A stretch of DNA of 23,876 nt from JBHIBD01 sp046758865. Its GTDB lineage: Bacteria > Planctomycetota > Brocadiia > Brocadiales > Bathyanammoxibiaceae. Within the stretch, counting starts at the first letter, position 1; every line of letters starts with the position of its first letter. A program made the translations under genes and the position numbers. The stretch covers positions 1-23,876 of the forward strand of contig JBHIBD010000030.1 of the NCBI GenBank assembly GCA_046758865.1, in the 5' to 3' direction. This document shows, in pieces, positions 6,526-14,537 of this stretch. The notes beneath the pieces were generated by a model. That model ran no database searches. It saw nothing but the letters and a program-made list of their open reading frames with translations, and had not been told where the DNA came from.

Positions 6526-6987
6526 TTAAGGGGCAAAAGCATGCCAGATGGTTGAGAACTCTTCCACCTTCTCTGTAAAATCCTTGATCTGCGAAAATAA
6601 GTCCCGCATCTTGTCGTTCATATCCAATAGTCTCTTCGCAAGGGTCCGCATTATAAGCAAAGAGAATTCAGGGTTCTTGGCTATAGCCTCCTTGAATGCC
6701 TTTTCGTCCAGAACCCAAAGGGCACAGTCCTTTGTAGCCAGGGCGTTGGTAGAGTGGGGCCGTCTTGTTAACAGGGACATTTCTCCAAAGAACTCATTTG
6801 GCCCTAAGGTGGCAAGGTTCATATCCTTGCCCGACTCAGGAACCCCCTTTAGGATTTTTACCGTCCCCGATTCAATAAAGTACATGCCATAAGAAGCGTC
6901 CATCTCGGAAAAGATAAAGTTGTTGGCACGAACAAAGACCCTCTTGGCGGGAACATTTTTGATATATTTGTCCACTAATGTCTTCAT
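6526..6987 (-). CDS. Stand-alone cyclic nucleotide-binding domain protein
   Basis: 153 residues with a good ribosome binding site (GGGAGAG before the ATG). It consists almost wholly of a cNMP-binding beta-roll: 'NNFIFSEMDASYGMYFIESGTVKIL', then the phosphate-binding cassette 'FFGEMSLLTRRPHSTNALA' with the key Glu and Arg, then helices (EAIAKNPEFSLLIMRTLAKRLLDMN). The C-terminal ~30 residues form another helix, not a winged helix, so it is not a Crp/Fnr-type DNA-binding regulator. It probably acts as a small ligand-responsive adaptor. The partner is unknown, and no cyclase or kinase adjoins it. Confidence 0.85.
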   Translation of the reverse strand: MKTLVDKYIKNVPAKRVFVRANNFIFSEMDASYGMYFIESGTVKILKGVPESGKDMNLATLGPNEFFGEMSLLTRRPHSTNALATKDCALWVLDEKAFKEAIAKNPEFSLLIMRTLAKRLLDMNDKMRDLFSQIKDFTEKVEEFSTIWHAFAP

Positions 6988-7202
6988 CTTCTCTCTCCCA
7001 TTGAAGGTATTAACAAAATCTCATTTTCTAGCCTCTTTTCTCCCGGGTAGTCTGTTAAAAAAGCTCCCTCAGGTTGTCCTCTGACACATATCACCCAACC
7101 CCTAGCTTTCGTCTCTGAAGCCTTCTGTTATTGACATAGTCTCTAAGCCTCGGCAAGGCAGACAAAAAGGCCTAGAATGGCAGAGAGTATCGGCGTAAGG
7201 GG

Positions 7203-7703
7203 CTAGCCAGGAGATGGTTTTTCTGCAAACGTACTTATATATAGAATAATTGAATTTATTGCGTCTTCGCTCAATGTGAGGCCCCAGGGAGGACAGAGGG
7301 GAGAACCGCCCACGCTTGCTGAGCCCTCAGAAATAGCCTTGACCAGGTGGTCATTGGGCGCCTTCAGCCTGGTGAGGTCTGCTGGCCTGGGATCGAGGTT
7401 AAAGGCATTGAAACCATCTCCCTTGCCTCCCCCACCATGACATACCTCACAATAATAGTTGTAATACTCTCTGCCCAACAGCTCAATGTTGGTCAGCCCC
7501 GAGGTCATCTCCCTCAGGGCTTCCCTTAAGGGGTCGGGTTTCTCTTCTGGCAGGGCGGCCCTTCGTATTGCTTCTGGTGAAAAGACCTTCATTCCCCAGA
7601 GGGAGGCCCCTACGGAAAGAACAAAGATGATGGATATCGCCGCAATAAGGGGTATCCTGGGTAACCTCTCTGGTATATTGCCTGTCTCTCTTGGTTCTTC
7701 CAT
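7203..7703 (-). CDS. Membrane-anchored monoheme cytochrome c (no Met ligand)
   Basis: 166 residues. An N-terminal membrane anchor (residues ~17-38, 'IPLIAAISIIFVLSVGASLW') precedes one heme site CEVCH in 'YYNYYCEVCHGGGGKGDG', the class I cytochrome c fold. Where such proteins usually have SxMPPWG, this one has 'GGSPLCPPWG', and no Met occurs anywhere after the heme motif. The sixth ligand may be Cys, or the site may be open. It is the last gene of the cytochrome bc operon, starting 35 bases after the octaheme gene. The probable role is to accept electrons on the outer face of the cytoplasmic membrane. The start ATG lacks a good Shine-Dalgarno. Confidence 0.82.
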   Translation of the reverse strand: MEEPRETGNIPERLPRIPLIAAISIIFVLSVGASLWGMKVFSPEAIRRAALPEEKPDPLREALREMTSGLTNIELLGREYYNYYCEVCHGGGGKGDGFNAFNLDPRPADLTRLKAPNDHLVKAISEGSASVGGSPLCPPWGLTLSEDAINSIILYISTFAEKPSPG

Positions 7704-7738
7704 AATTATTTTAAACCTTCAACCACCATGAGACACGA

Positions 7739-10000
7739 CTATTCCTCCACTGCTGCTAATTCTTTCGCCTTCTTTTCTCCCCTACGGGTCATTAGATAGG
7801 CAGTGAGGGCCCTGGCCTCCTGTTCGGAGAGACCGTAGTTGGGCTGAATGGTCCAGGGTTCATAGAGCTGCGGGTCTCTCAGAAAGGCATATATCCAACC
7901 CGCCATTAACCTCTCTCCCACTTTGTCTAAAGTAGGTCCCACAAACCCACCTTTACCCTCCACGATATGGCAGGCCCCACAGCCCTTTTCCTCAAACAGG
8001 GTCTTCCCCTGCTGGGCCTCTTGCTCCGTAAGGGTAGAGCCCAGTGTATGGGAGATGGTGTTATCAATGCTTACGGTCTTGAAGAACTCGGTCAAGAAGT
8101 CTACCTCTTGGGGGTCCATCTTCAGGTTCAGCATCCTCTCCTTGAGGATAGGCCTGAGGCTGTATGGGAGGCCAAAGTAGTCTCGGAGCCAGTCCCTTTG
8201 GACCTGAGAGCCCTCCATATCCAAGGGGTGAGTAGAGACCCAGCCACCGTTACCAAAGACCACGTGGCAACTGCGGCAGCGGTACTTATCCACAATTCTC
8301 CCAAACTCACCTGGGGACTCTGGATAGTCCTTAATGGTCTTAGCCGAGACCCCGTGTATGCCCCCATGGGGTAAGGGATAAGGGGGGTTTGGGTAGCGGG
8401 GGCTTTTACCCCCAACCAGATACTTCTCGTGCTCAACCAAATACTCTTTGGGTATCTCATCGCCGGCATCGCTCAAGAGGGCCACCGTTATCATGACCGC
8501 CTCCGCCTCTGTGAGGGGGAAGTGGGGCATCTTGCCCTCCGGGGCCAGGGCCCTGGGGTCCCTGAGCCTCAGGAATACCCAGTTGCCCACATATGGCTCT
8601 ATCTTGGATTTATCTACCTCCCCCCATTCCAGGGTCTCTTCATCCATCAGGGCAAATTCCTCCAGGGGTCGGCCTGTTCTTCCCTGGGGCTCCACGTCAG
8701 AGCGGGGGTGGCAGCCTGTGCAGCCCTTGTCCAAAAACAGCACCTTTCCCCTGGCGATTCGCTCCTTCTTTGAGAGCTTGAGGGCCTCCTCAGCCTCCTG
8801 GAAGCCCTCCGGAGGCTCCAATGGTTCTGCCTCATACTCATACCACAGGTGGTCTATCACGGATATTGCCTGCTCCGGGGTAAAGCCAAACTGGGGCATC
8901 TTGGTCTTGAAATCAAAGTAATGGGTCTTTCTCAGCCAGTTGTAGGCCCACTTGCGGCTTACCTTGGTGGTAATCAGTTCCAACTCCGGACTTATATAAC
9001 CACCCTTGCCTTCAATGGTATGGCAGGTAACGCAGCGAGATTCCCGGAAAATCAGCCCCCCTCTATCGGGGTCACCCTCCGGGGGCGGTTCCACCAGGGC
9101 CTGACCGTCCTTAGAACTTAGCAGGAATTCTGCCAGACATAGGATGTCCTCCTTGGTGAGGTCGAATCTAGGCATCCTGGGCCTGTTAAACTCCTCCACA
9201 GGGTCGTAATCCCTGGGGTTATTAAGCCATTGGAGGAGCCAGGTCCGATTGACCTTGTTACCCAGCCTGTCCAGGGGCGGAGCCACCTTCTCGGAATCAT
9301 CATCCCCCAGGTCTTCAAAAAGGCGAATTTTATGACAGCCAGAACAGCCAGATTTTTCTATCAACTCTCTGCCCTTGGTCAGTAAGGGGGCATAAGGAAC
9401 GTTTTTGCTGAGGTGGCACTTCCCACAAGAAGACTGCAAAAGGTATCTGGGCAGCACTCCCCTGGGCCAGGGCCTGTCTCGGTGCTTGCCATGAATCCTT
9501 ATGGACTCATGGGCGGCATTCATGTAATCGGTGGACAGACCCTGCCCCTCATGGCAGATGGTGCACCCAAAATCCTGGACTTCGTGCCAGGAGAGAAACT
9601 TGCCAGGGTGGCCACCGTAGGGCTCGGGCTGGCCCACCATGGCCTCATTTTCTATGGCCCGGTGGCAGGTGACACAGCGGTCCACCCTCCGGAAGTAGTC
9701 TAGCTGTATCTGCTGAATCTCCTTGGGCCTGGTCTTTATTTGGGCATAGACCATGCTCAGCACCTTGCGCCTCTCTTCCAGCTTCTCCCGCCTCGGACCC
9801 TCTGCCTGGTTGATTTCCATCTCCAGGGCATCCAGCTCGGACTCCAGGCTCTTTAGCTCCAGGCGTTTGGCAATGGCCTGGTGGTGCTTCCACTCCCTCA
9901 GGTATTCGTGGATACACAGCCAGCCTATGGCCAGGACCAGGGCTGTTCCCAGTCCGGCGAACCACACATAGTGGACAAGACCTATTGATGAACGTCCCAT
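7739..10000 (-). CDS. Membrane-anchored octaheme cytochrome c of the bc complex
   Basis: 753 residues. One N-terminal membrane helix (~8-31) is followed by a coiled coil (~37-100). Eight CxxCH sites follow, at residues 109, 146, 192, 219, 323, 427, 575 and 674. Hemes 1-4 are closely spaced. Hemes 5-8 sit in repeated class I-like modules, each with 'CH..EGKGG' or a similar motif and usually a later RMPRF/KMPQF/KMPHF Met motif. The last module has WTIQPNYG instead, with no Met. It lies 25 bases after the subunit IV gene, so it is likely the cytochrome c partner of this Rieske/cytochrome b complex in place of cytochrome c1 or f. Large multiheme partners of this type are known from anammox bc complexes. 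Electron order is an inference. Confidence 0.88.
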   Translation of the reverse strand: MGRSSIGLVHYVWFAGLGTALVLAIGWLCIHEYLREWKHHQAIAKRLELKSLESELDALEMEINQAEGPRREKLEERRKVLSMVYAQIKTRPKEIQQIQLDYFRRVDRCVTCHRAIENEAMVGQPEPYGGHPGKFLSWHEVQDFGCTICHEGQGLSTDYMNAAHESIRIHGKHRDRPWPRGVLPRYLLQSSCGKCHLSKNVPYAPLLTKGRELIEKSGCSGCHKIRLFEDLGDDDSEKVAPPLDRLGNKVNRTWLLQWLNNPRDYDPVEEFNRPRMPRFDLTKEDILCLAEFLLSSKDGQALVEPPPEGDPDRGGLIFRESRCVTCHTIEGKGGYISPELELITTKVSRKWAYNWLRKTHYFDFKTKMPQFGFTPEQAISVIDHLWYEYEAEPLEPPEGFQEAEEALKLSKKERIARGKVLFLDKGCTGCHPRSDVEPQGRTGRPLEEFALMDEETLEWGEVDKSKIEPYVGNWVFLRLRDPRALAPEGKMPHFPLTEAEAVMITVALLSDAGDEIPKEYLVEHEKYLVGGKSPRYPNPPYPLPHGGIHGVSAKTIKDYPESPGEFGRIVDKYRCRSCHVVFGNGGWVSTHPLDMEGSQVQRDWLRDYFGLPYSLRPILKERMLNLKMDPQEVDFLTEFFKTVSIDNTISHTLGSTLTEQEAQQGKTLFEEKGCGACHIVEGKGGFVGPTLDKVGERLMAGWIYAFLRDPQLYEPWTIQPNYGLSEQEARALTAYLMTRRGEKKAKELAAVEE

Positions 10001-10025
10001 CTCTGTATTGTCTCTACAAGAGGCC

Positions 10026-10811
10026 TCAGATGCTGAACCACGGGGTCTTTATAATGTACTTGATGTTGAACATCAGCCGGAGGGGTATTTTCAAAAAGAA
10101 CCCAAACATGCAGAGCACGAAGAACATGGTGACAAAATACCTGGTGGGTCCAAGGGTGCGATAAAACCTGCGGGCAAAGATAATGGGCAGGCCCATGCCC
10201 AGCCCCATGTAGGCCAGTATCGCAGTCCCCCCTATATATAGGGGTAGGACCACCCCTCCTGGGGATATTAATGGCTTGTGTACCTCCCAAGACTCCCAGG
10301 GCATGTACACCAGCCAGGCAGGACCCCGGAAATAATAACCAAAGATTATCAGGGCAAACCAGGCAAATACCCCTATGCTAAATATGGTAGCGGCAAATGG
10401 TCTCTCCTTTATACCGGAGTAACTACCCACCCCCCTCAGATTTCTATCCACATAGGGGATGACTGAAAGGCCTATTATTATCAATGTTGGGGCCATCACC
10501 CCGGCAATCCAGGGGTCAAAGTACACCAGCATCTCCTGAAGGCCAACGAAGTACCACGGGGCCTTGGAGGGATTGGGGGTCTTGCTGGGGTTAGCCATCT
10601 CCTCCAGGGGGGCATTGATGAGTATTGAGACTATTATCAGCAGCAGGCTCATCAACATCAGGCAGATGAGCTCTTTGAATACCAGGTGGGGGAAGGCAAG
10701 GAGTTTGCCTGGCTCATCTGGCTCAACAGGTTTTGCCCGTCGCTCCGGTTTGACCTCCTTAGGACCGGTCTTCTCTGTCACTTTTACAGCCTCTGTATCT
10801 GATTTCTGCAT
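10026..10811 (-). CDS. Cytochrome b C-terminal domain protein (subunit IV-like)
   Basis: 261 residues. I chose the ATG at 10811 because GAGG lies 6 bases upstream; the longer frame to 10877 runs into repeat C. A charged cytoplasmic N-terminus (residues ~1-40, Lys/Glu/Pro-rich) is followed by 'PHLVFKELICLMLMSLLLIIVSIL' and the Qo-site segment 'PSKAPWYFVGLQEMLVYFDPW'. The classical PEWY is here APWY. At least three further membrane helices follow. The motif 'FRGPAW' and the extra C-terminal helices are typical of extended subunit IV proteins in Deltaproteobacteria, Nitrospirae and anammox-type complexes, not of the three-helix PetD of cyanobacteria. It forms the quinol oxidation site with the Rieske protein. 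Confidence 0.9.
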   Translation of the reverse strand: MQKSDTEAVKVTEKTGPKEVKPERRAKPVEPDEPGKLLAFPHLVFKELICLMLMSLLLIIVSILINAPLEEMANPSKTPNPSKAPWYFVGLQEMLVYFDPWIAGVMAPTLIIIGLSVIPYVDRNLRGVGSYSGIKERPFAATIFSIGVFAWFALIIFGYYFRGPAWLVYMPWESWEVHKPLISPGGVVLPLYIGGTAILAYMGLGMGLPIIFARRFYRTLGPTRYFVTMFFVLCMFGFFLKIPLRLMFNIKYIIKTPWFSI

Positions 10812-10864
10812 ACAGTCCTCACTTATTGAAATCTCTACAAAAATCCCAAAAACGACAGGGTAAT

Positions 10865-11091
10865 GAGGCCTCTGCAAAAGTTACCCCAATACCGTGTGTC
10901 ATTCTGACCCGCCTAAGGCGGGGAAGTCGCGCAAAAGGTGGATTCGCCTAGGCGAAAATCTGGTTTTTGTAGCGTCTGGTCTCCGTACCAGACGTCTTTT
11001 TCTTCCACGTCCGATGCAGAGATCGGACGCTACGGCTTCACTTCCCCAGAATGATTCGCCTAAGGCGGATACAAGGTTTTTCAGAGGTCTC
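10865..11091. mobile_element. TIR element (copy C) inside the cytochrome bc operon
   Basis: The ends are GAGGCCTCTGCAAAA (10865-10879) and TTTTTCAGAGGTCTC (11077-11091), 13 of 15 positions complementary. The flanking pentamers are GTAAT and ATAAT, a 4/5 match to a target duplication. The 227-bp interior has no gene. It contains hairpins (GCGTCTGGT...ACCAGACG near 10974-10996, CGTCCGAT-gcagag-ATCGGACG near 11010-11031) and CCGCCTAAGGCGG palindromes. Another half-end, TTGCAGAGGTACC, lies at 11122-11134 next to the cytochrome b stop codon. The element separates the two cytochrome b genes by 324 bp, while other gaps in the operon are 3-35 bp. Confidence 0.72.
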
Positions 11092-11135
11092 ATAATCTCT
11101 CTTCTATGTTAAATCTGACTCTTGCAGAGGTACCC

Positions 11136-11900
11136 TTATAGGGGCCCAGAAATCCCCCCGTCCTTCCTTATCCTCCAGAAGTGGACGCCCATGAGCCCGG
11201 CTGCTGAGAGGGGCAGGAATATGCAGTGGAGCACATAGAACCTCAGCAGGGTATTGCCGCTTATATCCTCTGAACCCCTGAGATAAAAGCATATGTCGGT
11301 GTCAGCCGGCAGCACGGAGAAAGGGCCTTCAGCGCCCAGGATGGGTGTGCCCTTGGCCATGTTGGTGCCCACCGTCACCGCCCACAATGAGAGCTGGTCC
11401 CAGGGCAACAGATACCCGGTAAAGCTCAAAAGCAGGGTCAGCACCAGGAGCTGTACCCCTATGACCCAGTTGAATTCCCTCGGTGGTTTGTATGAACCAG
11501 TATAAAAGACCCTGCACATGTGGAGTATTACTGCAAGCACCATAGCGTGACCCGCCCAGCGGTGCATGTTCCTCAGAAATAGTCCAAAGGTCACCGCAAA
11601 TTCCAGGTCTTTCATGTCCTGATAGGCGTACTCTAGGGTGGGCCGATAATAGTACATGAGCAGTACCCCGGTGATGGTCTCTATTACAAACATAAACAGG
11701 GTTATTCCACCCAGGCAGAAGGTGTATCTGACCTTTAGGGCATGGGTCTTCACCTTTACAGGATGGAGGTGTAGAAGAAGGGTATTTAGGGTGGTAAGTA
11801 CCCGATTCCTGTCCGTAGTGGGCCAGCCCTGGCGGAAGACGGAGCGCCAGACCTGTGTTTGGACGACTCTGTCCTTGGCTTTTTTTACCTTTTCTTCCAT
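11136..11900 (-). CDS. Cytochrome b6-like N-terminal cytochrome b with heme c_i cysteine
   Basis: 254 residues, four helices, as in split cytochrome b6. Heme ligands are visible. In helix B the His of 'NMHRWAGH' and the His of 'ILHMCR' are separated by 13 residues. In helix D the His of 'YVLHCIF' and of 'GVHFWR' are separated by 14, the b6-type spacing. The segment 'FCLGGITLFMF' matches the b6 motif whose Cys carries the covalent heme c_i at the Qi site. The C-terminus is 'RKDGGISGPL'. The ATG follows the Rieske stop by 3 bases, so translation is probably coupled. The protein moves electrons across the cytoplasmic membrane between the two quinone sites. Confidence 0.93.
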   Translation of the reverse strand: MEEKVKKAKDRVVQTQVWRSVFRQGWPTTDRNRVLTTLNTLLLHLHPVKVKTHALKVRYTFCLGGITLFMFVIETITGVLLMYYYRPTLEYAYQDMKDLEFAVTFGLFLRNMHRWAGHAMVLAVILHMCRVFYTGSYKPPREFNWVIGVQLLVLTLLLSFTGYLLPWDQLSLWAVTVGTNMAKGTPILGAEGPFSVLPADTDICFYLRGSEDISGNTLLRFYVLHCIFLPLSAAGLMGVHFWRIRKDGGISGPL

Positions 11901-11903
11901 GGT

Positions 11904-12452
11904 TTACACTGGTAACAGAAATTTGCCCTCTTCCCTGACGCCCGGTCTGTCCTCCTTAACGGACTTGTCCACTATAATCTGACCGTCGGTGGCAAAGCTC
12001 ACCCCCAGCCTCCACAGGGGCCTGGGGGCGGGGCCTCCCACCACATCTCCTTCCAGGTTGTAGTTAGAGCCGTGGCAGGGACATTTAAAGAGCCGTTCCT
12101 CTGGCACCCACCTGGGGGTACAGCCCAGGTGCCGACATATGGCCAGAAAGGCGTACATCCCCTGGGCGGTCCTGACTAGCCACACCCTCTGCTCAGCCAT
12201 CCACTTGGTGCTGACCGTGTCCACGGGGTACTCCTCCGGAAAGCCGGCCCTGAACCTCTTGGAAGGGCCGAAAATGACCTTGGGCTTGTAAAAGTCTATA
12301 AAGGTCAGTAACGTGGTAATACCCGCCACGAACAGGAAACCTGCCCATCCAATAATGAGAAGCATCCACCTCCTGGAAAGTGTGTCCAGGACGGTGTAAA
12401 CCACCTCTTTCTCTCTATGGGACTCCCTGCGCTCTTTCCACTTCAGCCTCAT
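11904..12452 (-). CDS. Rieske [2Fe-2S] protein of the bc complex
   Basis: 182 residues. An N-terminal charged stretch is followed by one membrane helix (~30-50, 'MLLIIGWAGFLFVAGI'). The cluster-binding motifs are 'CRHLGCTPRW' and 'CPCHGSNYN', with two Cys and two His ligands plus the disulphide Cys pair. They are followed by the 'GGPAPRPL' loop. This is the high-potential quinol-cytochrome c reductase type. It is the first gene of the compact bc operon (Rieske, b6-like, subunit IV-like, octaheme c, monoheme c). TGAGGT lies ~12 bases before the ATG. No clear promoter could be picked in the 136 bp upstream. Confidence 0.95.
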   Translation of the reverse strand: MRLKWKERRESHREKEVVYTVLDTLSRRWMLLIIGWAGFLFVAGITTLLTFIDFYKPKVIFGPSKRFRAGFPEEYPVDTVSTKWMAEQRVWLVRTAQGMYAFLAICRHLGCTPRWVPEERLFKCPCHGSNYNLEGDVVGGPAPRPLWRLGVSFATDGQIIVDKSVKEDRPGVREEGKFLLPV

Positions 12453-12588
12453 ACCTGCACTACCTCAGTAAAACTAATGCCCATGAAAGACTAGCCTTTA
12501 TGAAGTCCAGTCCGCCTGAGGCAGACCGCTGGGGGTTCTCCATTGTTTGTGTCAATGGACTCCAAAATTTTATGCTTTGCAGAAGTCT

Positions 12589-13197
12589 TTATTTCTTCTT
12601 TTTCAGCTTGAAGTCTGCCTGTACGTTTCCACCCTCCGTAACCTCAATCTGCTGTGATACGGTCTTGTACTTCTTGTTCCAGACACTCAGGGTGTAGGAA
12701 CCCGGGGGTACATTCTCGATGGTGTAATTCCCATCTTTATCGGTCTTGGCGAAGCAAGGGTTTTGGAGCACTACCACGTACCCCTCCATCTCAGTATGCA
12801 CGTTGCAGAGGAGGGCCGCTGAGCCAACCTTATCAAAGGTATACGTCTTTATCTCTCCCGGGGGCCAGGTGCCGAGGTTAAACTTTTCGGCTATCTCATC
12901 TGGTGAAAACACATTATGCAGCACATCATCGTGGTTCAAGAATTCCACCGTGGTTCCCTTCACTATTGGGAGGACGTGAGGGATGAACACCAGACCCTCT
13001 TGGTCAATCCTGGCCCCCCCTGTGGGTGAATGCTCACCAGCTATATTCTCTATGTATACCACGCAGTCCTTTTTGTACTTGGACCTGGGGGCCGATACAG
13101 TTCCTGAAATAGTCCCTCCCGCAGAGGCTGCAAGAGGGAAGACTATTGACACGGCTAATGTACACCCGAGATACGACCAGAGTTTCTGTAGCTTCAT
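12589..13197 (-). CDS. Secreted blue-copper protein with C-terminal Ig-like (CarboxypepD_reg) domain
   Basis: 202 residues. A signal peptide ends near 'PLAASAG' (residue ~26). A cupredoxin domain follows with type 1 copper ligands H94 ('VLHNVFS'), C131, H134 and M137 ('CNVHTEM'). The Cys-x2-His-x2-Met loop has the short amicyanin spacing. Residues ~145-200 ('FAKTDKDGNYTIENVPPGSYTLSVW') form a carboxypeptidase-regulatory-like or transthyretin-like beta-sandwich. It probably works as a periplasmic electron carrier next to the bc complex. The ATG has a strong ribosome binding site (TAGGAGGA). It is on the same strand as, and 136 bp before, the Rieske gene. Confidence 0.88.
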   Translation of the reverse strand: MKLQKLWSYLGCTLAVSIVFPLAASAGGTISGTVSAPRSKYKKDCVVYIENIAGEHSPTGGARIDQEGLVFIPHVLPIVKGTTVEFLNHDDVLHNVFSPDEIAEKFNLGTWPPGEIKTYTFDKVGSAALLCNVHTEMEGYVVVLQNPCFAKTDKDGNYTIENVPPGSYTLSVWNKKYKTVSQQIEVTEGGNVQADFKLKKKK

Positions 13198-13285
13198 TTG
13201 CCCTGTCCTCCTAAGCCTAGTAATATTAATATCCTAGCATGTCGAAATCTTTTTAAACCTCCAGAAACAAAACAGCGCGTTGTAC

Positions 13286-13518
13286 GAGACCTCTAGAAAA
13301 TACAAGGCAAAGTAGTCATTGCGAGGTATTCCGTCGCCTACGGCTAAGGATACCGAGGAGCGAAGGTGACGAAGTAATTTTATGTTTCCTGGCTAAAACC
13401 GCTTACGAGATTGTTCGCCAAAAAGATAGGCGAATCCGCCTCTGGCGTGACTTCACTTCGCTCGCAATGATGACCCGCAGCATTGCCATGCAGTCTTTTG
13501 TATCTTTGTAGAGGTCTC
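13286..13518. mobile_element. TIR element (copy D) with 5-bp target duplication
   Basis: The ends GAGACCTCTAGAAAA (13286-13300) and TTTGTAGAGGTCTC (13505-13518) are inverted copies. The flanks TGTAC (13281-13285) and TGTAC (13519-13523) are identical, a clean 5-bp target-site duplication. The 233-bp interior has no gene. It includes GTCATTGCGAGG...CTCGCAATGA arms and a GGCGAATCCGCC piece. It occupies most of the gap 13198-13540 between the cupredoxin gene and the secreted coiled-coil gene. Confidence 0.8.
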
Positions 13519-13540
13519 TGTACATACCTTCTTCTCTTCT

Positions 13541-14380
13541 TCAATTCACCGGTGCAATCCCGGCATTTACCTCTTTTGGATGGGTAGTCTTACCTTCCAC
13601 CACAAACACGTCAGGCTCCATCTGCATGCGCCTTATCCACGACTTCTCCCAGGGGGGCATCCAGTAGAGCTTATATTGTCCCGGAGGCACGTCATTAAAG
13701 AGATATGTGCCTTCGTTGTCTGTAACGGTTTCTAGCACCTGCATGTCCTCAACGGGACTGTAGCTCGCAAAAAAAGCACCCTTTCTTGAAAGAAGGACTA
13801 TTTTCACTTTACAGCCCTGGAGGGATTTGCCTCCTTTCATAATCTTCCCTTCCACCCTCCCCAGGTTCTGTTTCTTTACAAGTTCCTCCTCTGCTTTTTG
13901 CTCCTCCTTTATTTCATCTTTTACTTCACCTTTTAGTTCCCTTATTATCTGTTCTTTTAGCCACTTTAAGGATTGCGCCGTTTGGGTGGAAGGTTCAGGA
14001 ATGTCCTCGGCGGTCCCAGGCGCATCCTTACTTTCTTGCAGGCCTTTCTGGAAGAATACCTTGACTGAAGCTATCTCTTCCCTGGGTATCGTGAGCAAAA
14101 GCGTCTGGTCTGTAAACTCCTCGATCTTACACCGTATCTCTCTTTCGGTATTGACAATGGATATAAGGTCCGGATATCCCTCTTCGTCCCCCATGCTGTA
14201 ATTCATGGACAAAACTTCGTCCTTGGAGACAACGATACACACGCAATCGTGTCTTACCTCAAGGACCTTTGCGTTTATCCCTCTGTCAACACCGTTAAAA
14301 AAAACCATATCCCCAAAAACAGCAGGGGGGGTAAGAAGAGGAACCACTAAAAATAATACTCGGAGGCCGTGAGCAATCAT
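13541..14380 (-). CDS. Secreted coiled-coil protein with a C-terminal CarboxypepD_reg-like domain
   Basis: 279 residues. A signal peptide (residues 1-23, 'VLFLVVPLLTPPAVFG') precedes a ~110-residue N-terminal beta-rich region that I do not recognise. A charged Lys/Glu coiled coil lies at ~140-175. Then comes 'GRVEGKIMKGGKSLQGCKV' leading into 'TVTDNEGTYLFNDVPPGQYKLYWMPPWEKSW', a carboxypeptidase-regulatory-like sandwich of the same type as the C-terminus of the cupredoxin gene downstream. No heme or copper motif is visible. AAGGAG lies very close to the ATG. It is on the same strand as the cytochrome bc genes and may be a structural or tethering partner of the redox locus. Confidence 0.75.
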   Translation of the reverse strand: MIAHGLRVLFLVVPLLTPPAVFGDMVFFNGVDRGINAKVLEVRHDCVCIVVSKDEVLSMNYSMGDEEGYPDLISIVNTEREIRCKIEEFTDQTLLLTIPREEIASVKVFFQKGLQESKDAPGTAEDIPEPSTQTAQSLKWLKEQIIRELKGEVKDEIKEEQKAEEELVKKQNLGRVEGKIMKGGKSLQGCKVKIVLLSRKGAFFASYSPVEDMQVLETVTDNEGTYLFNDVPPGQYKLYWMPPWEKSWIRRMQMEPDVFVVEGKTTHPKEVNAGIAPVN

Positions 14381-14412
14381 AACTCCTTACCCCTTACTAC
14401 CAAAAGACATAC

Positions 14413-14500
14413 ACCTTCCCCCCTCCCTTGATGGAAGGGGGGAGGGGGAGGGTGATGTTCACCCCCACCCTTGCCCTCCCCCGTCGAGGGGGAGGGGGTG
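14413..14500. repeat. Polypurine/polypyrimidine inverted repeat
   Basis: Alternating C-rich and G-rich tracts. CCCTCCCCC (14474-14482) and GGGGGAGGG (14488-14496) form a perfect 9-bp stem, preceded by another C-tract/G-tract pair at 14413-14451. It is unlike the TIR elements. Nothing suggests coding. Confidence 0.6.
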
Positions 14501-14537
14501 TGTTCGATTTATCTACCTCGTGCGTGACCTGCACGAT

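Noticed and set aside
6526..6987. A Crp/Fnr-type transcription factor
   Set aside because: The protein ends soon after the cNMP domain and has no winged-helix DNA-binding part.
7923..9965. Several 60-157-codon frames on both strands within the octaheme cytochrome gene
   Set aside because: Shadows of a clear eight-heme protein; their translations have no motifs and low-complexity composition.
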